5,616 bases of DNA from an uncultured Alphaproteobacteria bacterium (GCA_913060845.1 CAJXVF010000201.1:1-5616), one strand, 5' to 3'; counted from the first letter of the stretch, positions 1 through 5,616 are shown. Numbers and translations: made by a program. Notes: a model not told the origin generated them from the letters alone.

Positions 1-8
1 AAGCTTCT

Positions 9-380
9 TCACTGCATGCGGCTATGAACCGGAATGATCCAAATCCGCTCTAGCTTGTCCTCCTGATTATACTCGCTGTGGGTGATCCCATCCCCGGCAG
101 ACATGACTTGCACATCGCCAGCACCGGTCCGGCCTTCATTACCCAAGCTATCGCGGTGGGTAATCGCCCCTTCCCGGACATAGGTGACGATCTCCATGTC
201 TTTATGTGGGTGCGGCTCAAAACCCTTACCAGCGTCGATCTCATCATCATTCCATACCCGCAGCGCGCCGACGCCCATACGGGACCGGTCGATATAACGC
301 CCGAAGCTGAAATGATGCTTCGCCTTCAGCCAACCAAAGTCAGCGCCGCCAAGGCTATCAAACGGAATTTTTTCTAACAT
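9..380 (-). CDS. Pirin family protein, C-terminally truncated (N-terminal cupin only)
   Basis: Pirins are bicupin, iron-binding cytoplasmic proteins; some bacterial members act as quercetin 2,3-dioxygenases or redox-linked regulators. What is seen: 123 residues with the family core, including GWLKAKHHFSFG (16-27), MGVGALRVWNDD (35-46), PHPHKDMEIVTYV (56-68), GAITHRDSLGNEGRTGAGDVQVMSAG (71-96, in part) and GITHSEYN (98-105). H57, H59, H101 and E103 match the four metal ligands known from human pirin (H56, H58, H101, E103). The ATG at 378-380 is chosen because GGAGAG lies 5 nt upstream; an in-frame ATG at 411-413 has no Shine-Dalgarno sequence. Pirins are usually about 230-290 residues. Here homology ends after RIWIIP (112-117) and a TGA at 9-11 follows six residues later, so the second cupin domain is absent. 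It may be a broken gene or an assembly/contig-edge artefact. Family assignment is secure; an intact function is doubtful. Confidence 0.85.
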   Translation of the reverse strand: MLEKIPFDSLGGADFGWLKAKHHFSFGRYIDRSRMGVGALRVWNDDEIDAGKGFEPHPHKDMEIVTYVREGAITHRDSLGNEGRTGAGDVQVMSAGDGITHSEYNQEDKLERIWIIPVHSRMQ

Positions 381-559
381 CACTGCTCTCCATAGCTTGT
401 TTTGAATTGACATAAACTATGTGGAGCCGCCCACCGGCAGACTCAAGGCAGGCATTGCAGCTTTGCGCTGAACGCATGGCCGCCTATTCAGCAAGCGTAT
501 TTCTAGTAATTGGCGGTGGAATGACCTTAGCGTTGAATGCCCGCCCTTTCCCTCGCCAA
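381..559. other. Intergenic region between SDR-1 and pirin
   Basis: These 179 bp separate two genes on the same (minus) strand. I see no convincing ORF and no RNA gene. An inverted pair ATTGGCG (about 510-516) / CGCCAAT (554-560) flanks a loop of nearly 40 nt and has no U-tract, so I do not call it a terminator. On the minus strand TTGAGT sits about 17-19 nt upstream of CACATAGT, a weak sigma-70-like arrangement that could drive pirin. The gap is long enough to suggest that pirin is transcribed separately from the ThDP enzyme/SDR-1 pair. Confidence 0.4.
386..391 (-). promoter_or_regulatory. Ribosome binding site deciding the pirin start
   Basis: On the minus strand GGAGAG lies 5 nt before the ATG at 378-380 (7 nt if GGAG alone is counted). 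The alternative upstream ATG at 411-413 is preceded by an A/T- and C-rich stretch without a purine-rich motif. This site therefore supports the shorter 123-residue pirin. Confidence 0.6.
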
Positions 560-1288
560 TCAGATTGCGCAGGAGAACCCGCCGTCTACGCTGATGGTCT
601 CGCCCGTGACGTATGCCGCCATGGGGGACGCTAGAAATAGCGTCACTCCAGCGATATCAGCCGGTTTGCCCCAGCGTTTCAATGGCGTGCGGCGGAGGAT
701 TTCGTCGTTGATGGCTTCGCGGTTTTGGGAGACTTCTGTCATCTTGGTTGCGATCCAACCGGGGGCGATGCAATTCACACGAATGCCATCTTCCGCCCAA
801 GCCACTGCAAGCGTCTTGGTAAGCTGCATCATTGCCGCCTTGCTAGCGCCGTAAGCAGGGTTGCCGCTGGACGCAAAGAAGCCTGTGAGCGAGGAGATGT
901 TGATGATCGAACCATCCGCAGCACCTAACCCTGGCCGCAGCAGTGTCGAGAGCGTCATCGCAGCAGTTAGGTTTACGTCCAGGACTTTGCGGAACGTCTC
1001 TGTATCAAACTCCCGGCGCTTATAGGCGATCATGCCGGCATTATTCACCAGCACATCGACTTGTCCCGCCTGATGGGCCAATGCCTGCACGGCATCATCG
1101 GAGCCTAGATCAACCTCTGCAAATTCCATGTGGGCCATGTCGGTGTCATAGGCGTCCCGGGCCTTAGTTCCGGTCGCGAGCACGTCTGCACCCGCATCCC
1201 GGAAGGCGCAGGCGATGCCGTTGCCGATGCCATTTGATCCACCGGTGACGAGGACCCGTTTACCGCTGAAGTCCAACACGTTCTGCAT
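560..1288 (-). CDS. Short-chain dehydrogenase/reductase (SDR-1), classical type
   Basis: NAD(P)-dependent cytosolic oxidoreductase that interconverts an alcohol and a ketone or aldehyde; substrate unknown. The 242-residue protein has the full classical SDR set: Rossmann glycine motif TGGSNGIG (15-22), NNAG (82-85), structural N106, catalytic S133 in NISS, and Y146-x3-K150. It ends in TGETISVDGG, the usual C-terminal strand and cofactor loop. The length is typical (about 240-260). The ATG at 1286-1288 is chosen because AGGGGA lies 7 nt upstream and the Rossmann fold begins normally from there; a longer reading to 1483 would run through the upstream gene. It starts 19 nt after the stop of the ThDP gene, so the two are very likely cotranscribed, implying that it processes a substrate or product of that enzyme. 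Cofactor preference is not clear: the residues after strand 2 (ATGTK, 38-42) give no firm NADH or NADPH signature. Confidence 0.92.
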   Translation of the reverse strand: MQNVLDFSGKRVLVTGGSNGIGNGIACAFRDAGADVLATGTKARDAYDTDMAHMEFAEVDLGSDDAVQALAHQAGQVDVLVNNAGMIAYKRREFDTETFRKVLDVNLTAAMTLSTLLRPGLGAADGSIINISSLTGFFASSGNPAYGASKAAMMQLTKTLAVAWAEDGIRVNCIAPGWIATKMTEVSQNREAINDEILRRTPLKRWGKPADIAGVTLFLASPMAAYVTGETISVDGGFSCAI

Positions 1289-1295
1289 ACTGGTT

Positions 1296-1301
1296 TCCCC
1301 T
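1296..1301 (-). promoter_or_regulatory. Ribosome binding site of SDR-1
   Basis: AGGGGA on the minus strand, 7 nt before the ATG at 1286-1288 and inside the 19-nt gap behind the ThDP gene. It fixes the SDR-1 start and rules out the longer in-frame reading that overlaps the ThDP gene. Confidence 0.7.
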
Positions 1302-1307
1302 GCTAGA

Positions 1308-2972
1308 TCAGACCATTGCTTCAATGACATACGGCCCATCATGGGCCAGCGCGCGGGCGAATGCAGCCTCAAAGGCGTCTGCACCCTCAGCCCGCTCGCC
1401 AGAGACGCCGAAGCCCTTAGCCATGGCGACGCAATCGAGCGGCGGATCAATGAAGTCCATGGCGATGGGCGCATCATTGTCATGGAACAGCTTCATCCGC
1501 TGCTTCAACACGCTATAGCCCTGGTTATTGGCGATGATGAACACCGTCTGCTGCTTCAAGTTTGCGGCAGACCAAAGCGCCTGGATTGCGTACATCGAAC
1601 TGCCATCGCCGATTAGTGCCACCACCTGCCTGTCCGGATGCGCTTCCTGCACCCCAACCGCCGCCGCAATGCCCCAGCCGATACCGCCGGAGGTATTGCC
1701 GAAATAGCAGTAGCGATCCGTGTAAGGCAGGAAGTCGGGCAAGGCCCCTGCCGTGGTGATGCCTTCATCCACAACAATCGCGTTCTCGGGCAGAAGCTCG
1801 ACCATCCTCATGACCAGCCAATCGGGGTTCATCGGCATTGCGTCGCGTTTATCAACTGTGGCGGCGACTTTCACGGCTTTGTTGGCCGTCCAGTTCTTGT
1901 CTTTGAGCGCCGATATCTGCTTCGCTGCCTTATCCGTCAACGCCTTTCCGCCTTTGGACTGCATCAGCGGTGTCAGCACTTTCAGTGTTTCTTTGACATC
2001 CGCCCGGATAGCGAGTTCCGTCGCGTAGTTCTTGCCCATCTCCCAATCACGTTGACCAATTTGGACGACGCGCATGCCCTCCGGCATAGGTTCAGTCTTG
2101 CTGTAGACCGACATCTTCAGCACGTCGGACCCGACGCAGATCATCATGTCGTGGGGTTCAAGTTTCTTGAGAACCACTGGCTGGCTGCGGGTGAGCACGC
2201 CCATATAGGCCGGGTGGCTGGTTGGGAAATGCGCGCCGTCGATGATCGACTGCTGATACACCGGCGCCCCTAGCGCATCGGCGAAGGCAGCCGCTTCCTC
2301 AAATGCATCAGACGCAACAATTTCATGGCCCGCGACAATCAACGGGTTCTTGGCGGAGAGAATAGCGTTGGCCAGCGTATCAAGTGCTGCATCATTCGGG
2401 CGGGCTTTGGCCTCAACACGCGTAGCAGCGCCCAGATCAATCGCTGCGAACTCATTCAAGATATCGCCTGGAAGGGAGACGAATACAGGCCCTGTCGGCG
2501 GCGTTGTTGCTATCTTGGCAGCGCGATGCAGGGTGCGCGGCAAGTCTTCAATCCGCGTGACCTCTGTCGCCCATTTCACTTGCGATTGAGCGATTGGCAC
2601 AAGCGGATCATACAGCAGCGGTTCGGTTAGCCCGTGGCCGATTTCCTGCTGGCCTGCGGTCACGATCATCGGCGTGCCCGCGATCTTGGAGGTATAGATC
2701 GCGCCCATAGCGTTGCCGAGGCCTGGTGCCACATGCACGTTGCACGCAACCAACTCACCGGATGCGCGGCTGAATCCATCCGCGATGCCGATCACGACTG
2801 ATTCTTGCATCGCCAGCACGTAGCCCATCTCCGGGTAATCCGCGAGGGCGTGCATGATTGGTAGTTCAGTGGTGCCGGGATTGCCGAACATGCGCGTAAT
2901 GCCCTCATTCAGCAATGTGTGAATAAAGGCGTTGCGGCCGCTAATCGTGTTGACGGGCGTAGAATCAGACAT
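1308..2972 (-). CDS. ThDP-dependent enzyme, benzoylformate decarboxylase/acetolactate synthase superfamily
   Basis: Thiamine-diphosphate enzyme that probably decarboxylates a 2-oxoacid or carries out carboligation/lyase chemistry on 2-oxo or 2-hydroxyacyl substrates in the cytosol. The 554 residues give the canonical three domains: N-terminal PYR domain (about 10-175) with FGNPGTTELP (29-38), catalytic Glu E57 in AMQES and H80 in NVHVAPGLGNAMG; a central domain (about 190-330); and a C-terminal PP domain with the Mg/ThDP motif GDG (455-457) ending in NN (482-483). The line resembles benzoylformate decarboxylase throughout (GIADG, VTAGQQ, QVKWATE). However, the position of its catalytic Ser26 is Thr34, and its His281 appears to be Ser288 by manual alignment, so I do not call mdlC. 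No FAD- or CoA-binding signature was recognised. The start ATG at 2970-2972 has only a distant GGAG (12 nt upstream). It is the first gene of a unit with SDR-1 and is divergent from the dioxygenase. Alternatives are an acetolactate-synthase-like carboligase or a 2-hydroxyacyl lyase. Confidence 0.9.
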   Translation of the reverse strand: MSDSTPVNTISGRNAFIHTLLNEGITRMFGNPGTTELPIMHALADYPEMGYVLAMQESVVIGIADGFSRASGELVACNVHVAPGLGNAMGAIYTSKIAGTPMIVTAGQQEIGHGLTEPLLYDPLVPIAQSQVKWATEVTRIEDLPRTLHRAAKIATTPPTGPVFVSLPGDILNEFAAIDLGAATRVEAKARPNDAALDTLANAILSAKNPLIVAGHEIVASDAFEEAAAFADALGAPVYQQSIIDGAHFPTSHPAYMGVLTRSQPVVLKKLEPHDMMICVGSDVLKMSVYSKTEPMPEGMRVVQIGQRDWEMGKNYATELAIRADVKETLKVLTPLMQSKGGKALTDKAAKQISALKDKNWTANKAVKVAATVDKRDAMPMNPDWLVMRMVELLPENAIVVDEGITTAGALPDFLPYTDRYCYFGNTSGGIGWGIAAAVGVQEAHPDRQVVALIGDGSSMYAIQALWSAANLKQQTVFIIANNQGYSVLKQRMKLFHDNDAPIAMDFIDPPLDCVAMAKGFGVSGERAEGADAFEAAFARALAHDGPYVIEAMV

Positions 2973-3078
2973 AGGGACGGTGCGCTCCGGATGGCGGGGT
3001 CATTTGACGAATGCTCTCTCGAGCGTGAGGATAGCCAAGAAAGCAAGACCGCAACAACAGCGTTCAAGGAGAAACCCC
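2973..3078. promoter_or_regulatory. Divergent intergenic control region between the ThDP gene and the dioxygenase gene
   Basis: These 106 bp lie between two divergent start codons and must hold the promoters of both units unless transcription enters from elsewhere. For the plus direction, TTGACG at 3004-3009 followed after 17 nt by GAGGAT (3027-3032) is a possible -35/-10 pair, with a good -35 and a poor -10. A short inverted repeat GCTC-TCTC-GAGC at 3013-3024, containing the palindrome CTCGAG, lies between these hexamers and could be an operator, but it is only four base pairs each side. I see no clear promoter for the minus direction. No regulator gene is present in the window. Confidence 0.5.
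3066..3071 (+). promoter_or_regulatory. Ribosome binding site of the dioxygenase
   Basis: AAGGAG, a near-perfect Shine-Dalgarno sequence, 7 nt before the ATG at 3079-3081. It decides the start against an in-frame upstream ATG at 2932 that would overlap the divergent ThDP gene. Confidence 0.8.
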
Positions 3079-4146
3079 ATGGACGGCGCACATCCCGCAC
3101 CTACAGCCCCCGTTTCAACGCCACAAGTTTGGTATGGCCGCGACATGGCCAAGCAACCCGAGAGTTGGAACCGGCGTTGGAGCGCTGCCGAAATCGCTGA
3201 GATTGAAGCTGCGATTGCTGGAGTCGAAGCCAGAGGGCTCGACATTCTGGACATCGACGCCGCCGCTTTCCCCCTGCCTACAATAGCACCGGAAATTGAG
3301 CGCATCCGGCAGACAGTTCTGCACGGCCCGGGCATCTTCCTTTTGCGAGGCCTTCCGGTTAGCCAGTGGACGGTCAAGCAGGCAGCCATCGCATTCTGGG
3401 GTCTTGGCGCGCATATGGGGGATCCTTGTTCGCAGAACGGCAAAGGCCATGTACTTGGCCATGTGAAGAACCTGGGCCTCGATTACGCCGCTGCTGCGAC
3501 ACGTGGCTACCAGACCTCCGCTCGCCTGCCCTACCATACTGATTCAAGCGATATTGTTGGCCTGCTATGCCTGAAAACGGCACAGTCTGGCGGGCTGTCA
3601 TCGGTCGTAAGCTCCACCACAATCTATAATGAGGTGCTGAAACGCAGGCCGGACCTGATGCCCGTTCTGATGCAGCCGTTCTATCGCACGCGCTGGGGCG
3701 AAATCCCCGAAGGTAAAATGCCTTGGGCGGAAGTGCCGGTGTTCATGCCCCATGAAGGCCGCGTGATCTCCCACTATGTCCGGAGCGCTATCCGCAAAGG
3801 CCAAGACCTTCCCGGTGCGCCACAGATAACAGACCTTCAAGTCGAAGCTCTTGATCTGGTGGATAGCATTGCGGCTGATCCTGAAGTTCACTTGGACATG
3901 ACGTTTGAGCCGGGCGACATTCAATTGGTTTGCAATCACGGCCTCTACCATAGCCGCACGGCCTATGAAGATTGGCCGAACCCTGAAGATCGTCGCCATT
4001 TGCTGCGCCTTTGGCTGGCCTGCACTGACGGACCGCCATTGCCGGATTGGATGACAGTCGCCTATGAAGGCCAAACCGCAACCGGGCGTCCCAATGGCAT
4101 CGCTGTTCCAGGCGTCCCGTTTGTTGCTCCCCTAGAGGCAGAATAG
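3079..4146 (+). CDS. TauD/TfdA family Fe(II)/2-oxoglutarate-dependent dioxygenase
   Basis: Cytosolic non-heme iron oxygenase that couples decarboxylation of 2-oxoglutarate to hydroxylation of a substrate, often leading to C-heteroatom cleavage; here the substrate is unknown. The 355-residue protein has the iron facial triad H153-T-D155 (in LPYHTDSSD) and distal H291 (in CNHGLYHSRTAYED), and R310 (in RRHLLRLWL), aligned with the 2-oxoglutarate-anchoring Arg of TauD. Other family blocks are LLRGLPV (88-94), GHVLGHVKNLG (123-133), GLLCLKTAQSGG (161-172) and MTFEPGDIQ (274-282). It is longer than taurine dioxygenase (about 280 residues) because of an N-terminal extension of roughly 75 residues with WYGRDM and a Glu/Ala-rich helix. 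As far as I recall, this is usual for a large subfamily of uncharacterised TauD-like proteins, so it is probably not taurine-specific. First gene of a plus-strand pair with SDR-2, 6 nt apart. Confidence 0.92.
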   Translation: MDGAHPAPTAPVSTPQVWYGRDMAKQPESWNRRWSAAEIAEIEAAIAGVEARGLDILDIDAAAFPLPTIAPEIERIRQTVLHGPGIFLLRGLPVSQWTVKQAAIAFWGLGAHMGDPCSQNGKGHVLGHVKNLGLDYAAAATRGYQTSARLPYHTDSSDIVGLLCLKTAQSGGLSSVVSSTTIYNEVLKRRPDLMPVLMQPFYRTRWGEIPEGKMPWAEVPVFMPHEGRVISHYVRSAIRKGQDLPGAPQITDLQVEALDLVDSIAADPEVHLDMTFEPGDIQLVCNHGLYHSRTAYEDWPNPEDRRHLLRLWLACTDGPPLPDWMTVAYEGQTATGRPNGIAVPGVPFVAPLEAE

Positions 4147-4152
4147 ACATCC

Positions 4153-4929
4153 ATGACTGACGCTCCCCTGTTCCGGCTGGATGGCCGGGCTGCTCTCGTG
4201 ACCGGCGCTTCTCGTGGCCTTGGCCGAAGCTTCGCTGGCGCTCTTGCCAAAGCTGGCGCCAAAGTCGCCCTCTGCGCGCGCGATGAAGCGCTGCTGAAGG
4301 AAGTTGCTGCTAAGATCACTGATGCAGGCGGTACAGCCCATCCCATCGTCATGGACGTGACGGATCAGGCAAGCGTCATTGCTGGTATCGCGGCCGCGGA
4401 AGCAAAACTTGGGCCGCTGCGCGCCGTGGTCAACAATTCCGGCATCGCGAAAACGGCACGGCTGCTGGACGTTGATCAGGCGGTTGAATGGGACCCAGTG
4501 ATTGATGTGAATTTGACCGGCGCGTGGCTGGTGGCGCAAGCGGCAGCCAAAGCAATGGCAGCCCACAGCCAAGGCGGATCAATCATCAATATCTCGTCGA
4601 TCCTTGGCCAACGAACAAACCCTGGCGTGATCGCCTATAACGCCGCGAAAGCAGGGTTGGATATGGTCACGCGGGAAATGGCGGCGGAACTCGCCAAGCT
4701 TGGCATTCGGGTGAACGCCCTGTCGCCGGGCTACATCGAGACCGATATGAACCGGGACTACTGGTCCACCCCACCTGGCAAGGCCCTGATGGCACGAGTG
4801 CCGATGAGACGCCTCGGCCAGGAAGAGGACTTGGACGGACCAATCGTCTTCCTGGCCTCAGATGCTTCAGCCTATATCACCGGCCAAGTGCTTGGCCTGG
4901 ATGGCGGGCACTCAGTCGGCTTTATATAG
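4153..4929 (+). CDS. Short-chain dehydrogenase/reductase (SDR-2), probable NADPH type
   Basis: NAD(P)-dependent alcohol/ketone oxidoreductase of the FabG/gluconate 5-dehydrogenase-like classical SDR group; substrate unknown. The 258-residue protein shows TGASRGLG (17-24), D68 in VMDVTD, NNSG (94-97; the usual motif is NNAG), N120, catalytic S149 in NISS, Y162-x3-K166 and a C-terminal GQVLGLDGGHS. A42-R43 after the second strand (CARD) is the kind of basic residue that often favours NADPH. The start ATG at 4153-4155 follows the dioxygenase stop by 6 nt. The only Shine-Dalgarno-like motif (GAGG, 4135-4138) is 14 nt away, so translation is probably coupled to the dioxygenase. This context suggests that it oxidises or reduces the dioxygenase product. 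It is a distant relative of SDR-1, not a recent duplicate: the two share only the fold motifs. It converges with the GST gene, with 7 bp between the stops. Confidence 0.92.
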   Translation: MTDAPLFRLDGRAALVTGASRGLGRSFAGALAKAGAKVALCARDEALLKEVAAKITDAGGTAHPIVMDVTDQASVIAGIAAAEAKLGPLRAVVNNSGIAKTARLLDVDQAVEWDPVIDVNLTGAWLVAQAAAKAMAAHSQGGSIINISSILGQRTNPGVIAYNAAKAGLDMVTREMAAELAKLGIRVNALSPGYIETDMNRDYWSTPPGKALMARVPMRRLGQEEDLDGPIVFLASDASAYITGQVLGLDGGHSVGFI

Positions 4930-4936
4930 GCGGTAG

Positions 4937-5568
4937 CTATTCGGCGGCCTGCTGCATAAGCGTTGCGGCATAGGTTCCGCGTCGCTCTAGGTTGGCTGCA
5001 AACTCCGCCGGGAATACATCCGCGACAGAACCATCAACGGCTGGATGCGCCATCAGCGCTTCCGCCCAAGCTTTCACGGATGGATATTCGTCCAGCAGCT
5101 TGGTTCCAAGCAGATCATCCGCCATCAAGAAGCGCTGGAAGAACGGCGCATAGGCGCAATCGACGAGGCAAAGCTTGTCCCCGCCGAAATACGGCCCTGG
5201 TTCCGCATGATGCTCCAGCGCATAAGCGATACGCTCCAAGCGCTTGTGCGCCATCTCCATCGCAGCATCAGATGCTTCCTTGGTCTTGGCGTAGTAAACG
5301 CCTGAAAGACCGCTGGAAAAGTCCGGCACAAAGTCCGTCCAGGCGCGGTGACGGGCGCGAGTGATCAGGTCTGCCGGGTGCATTCTCGGCTCAACCGTCT
5401 CATCCAGATATTCCGCAATCGCGTTGGATTCGAACAGAATTTCGTCGTCAACCTGAAGCACCGGCACTTTGCCGTGCGGTGAAATTTTCAGGAACCAATC
5501 GGGCTTTTCCCGAAGGTTTACATAGGTGGTCTCAAACGTGACCGACTTAGCACGGAGGGCAATCACGG
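4937..5568 (-). CDS. Glutathione S-transferase, N-terminus missing at the contig end
   Basis: Cytosolic GST fold enzyme, possibly conjugating glutathione to electrophiles or acting as a glutathione-dependent lyase or isomerase. Seen: the rest of the thioredoxin-like domain, with IALRAKSVTFE, the cis-Pro loop SPHGKVPVL and the glutathione-binding ESNAIAEYLDE; then the all-helical C-terminal domain with GPYFGGDKLCLVDCAYAPFFQRF. About 210 residues are visible. The codon at 5564-5566 is GTG and could be mistaken for a start, but the in-frame text reads A-V-IALRAK, which in GSTs lies some 15-20 residues inside the protein. The first strand and the catalytic Cys/Ser/Tyr region are therefore missing, cut off by sequencing adapter from 5569 on. 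Without that residue the class (omega-like, beta, etc.) cannot be fixed. It is on the strand opposite the dioxygenase/SDR-2 pair and its own promoter is outside the window. Confidence 0.88.
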
Positions 5569-5616
5569 CTGTCTCTTATACACATCTCCGAGCCCACGAG
5601 ACCTCTCTACATCTCG
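5569..5616. other. Illumina Nextera (Tn5 mosaic end) adapter read-through with i7 index; not genomic
   Basis: The last 48 bases are synthetic. 5569-5587 is CTGTCTCTTATACACATCT, the 19-bp hyperactive Tn5 mosaic end used in Nextera libraries. 5588-5602 is CCGAGCCCACGAGAC, the rest of the Nextera read-1 3' adapter. 5603-5610 is CTCTCTAC, which I recall as the N707 i7 index. 5611-5616 is ATCTCG, the start of the P7 flow-cell sequence. The order mosaic end, transposase handle, index, P7 is the exact read-through structure, so this is untrimmed library sequence and not an IS50/Tn5 insertion. The first base or two may coincide with genomic sequence. It falsely closes the GST reading frame. Confidence 0.97.

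Noticed and set aside
1..6. HindIII site AAGCTT at the very first base, suggesting a cloned restriction fragment
   Set aside because: Further AAGCTT sites occur inside the window (for example near 4228, 4696 and 5069) and no vector sequence follows, so this is not evidence of a complete HindIII fragment.
560..1483. A 307-residue reading of SDR-1 with a long N-terminal extension
   Set aside because: The extension overlaps the 3' part of the ThDP gene and has no SDR-like content. The ATG at 1286-1288 has a good Shine-Dalgarno site and gives a normal-length protein.
1638..2273. A 211-codon plus-strand open frame antisense to the ThDP gene
   Set aside because: Its translation is Arg/His/Pro-rich without recognisable motifs, and it lies wholly within a well-supported ThDP enzyme on the other strand. 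It is a shadow frame of a GC-rich gene.
2934..2941. NotI site GCGGCCGC, a possible cloning junction
   Set aside because: It lies in frame inside the N-terminal coding sequence of the ThDP gene, and such 8-mers are expected in GC-rich DNA.
2932..4146. A 404-residue reading of the dioxygenase starting at 2932
   Set aside because: It would overlap the divergent ThDP gene and span the shared promoter. AAGGAG at 3066-3071 marks the ATG at 3079.
4926..4940. Short inverted repeat ATAG...CTAT between the converging SDR-2 and GST genes, as a bidirectional terminator
   Set aside because: The stem is only four base pairs with no GC-rich core or U-tract, and it overlaps both stop codons.
5569..5587. 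A 19-bp Tn5/IS50-type mosaic end, which could suggest a transposon insertion in the GST gene
   Set aside because: It is followed directly by the Nextera handle, an 8-base index and the P7 start, with no transposase or resistance gene. This is library adapter, not a mobile element.
1..5616. Search for tRNA or rRNA genes, CRISPR arrays, insertion sequences, direct-repeat arrays or riboswitches
   Set aside because: None were recognised by eye; nearly all of the window is occupied by protein-coding genes, and no gap exceeds about 180 bp.

Overview
The window is a 5.6 kb fragment of moderately high-GC bacterial DNA (roughly high-50s percent GC by eye) that looks chromosomal and carries small-molecule metabolism genes. 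The mix of genes (ThDP-dependent decarboxylase/lyase, TauD/TfdA-type dioxygenase, two classical short-chain dehydrogenases, a glutathione S-transferase, a pirin) and the codon usage suggest an alphaproteobacterium, perhaps of the sphingomonad type. This taxonomic call is inference from style; there is no rRNA or other marker.

Layout, left to right. (1) 9-380, minus: a pirin that keeps its N-terminal metal-binding cupin domain but stops where the second cupin should begin, right at the left edge. (2) 381-559: a 179-bp intergenic stretch. (3) 560-1288, minus: short-chain dehydrogenase SDR-1, the second gene of a two-gene unit, 19 bp behind (4) 1308-2972, minus: a 554-residue ThDP enzyme of the benzoylformate decarboxylase/acetolactate synthase superfamily. 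(5) 2973-3078: a 106-bp divergent control region. (6) 3079-4146, plus: a 355-residue TauD/TfdA family Fe(II)/2-oxoglutarate dioxygenase. (7) 4153-4929, plus: short-chain dehydrogenase SDR-2, 6 bp behind the dioxygenase. (8) 4937-5568, minus: a glutathione S-transferase converging on SDR-2 and missing its N-terminus. (9) 5569-5616: not biological; this is an Illumina Nextera adapter read-through with its index.

The core (560-4929) is two bicistronic units transcribed away from a shared 106-bp promoter region. Together they supply an oxygenase, a C-C bond cleaving or forming ThDP enzyme and two NAD(P)-dependent oxidoreductases. A plausible but unproven reading is a short catabolic route: oxygenation or dealkylation, alcohol/ketone interconversion, then 2-oxoacid decarboxylation (or carboligation) and aldehyde/ketone reduction. 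The substrate cannot be read from the sequence. The ThDP enzyme keeps the general ThDP machinery but appears to lack a histidine characteristic of true benzoylformate decarboxylase.

Both ends deserve caution: the right end is contaminated with adapter, which falsely terminates the GST gene, and the left end breaks the pirin gene.
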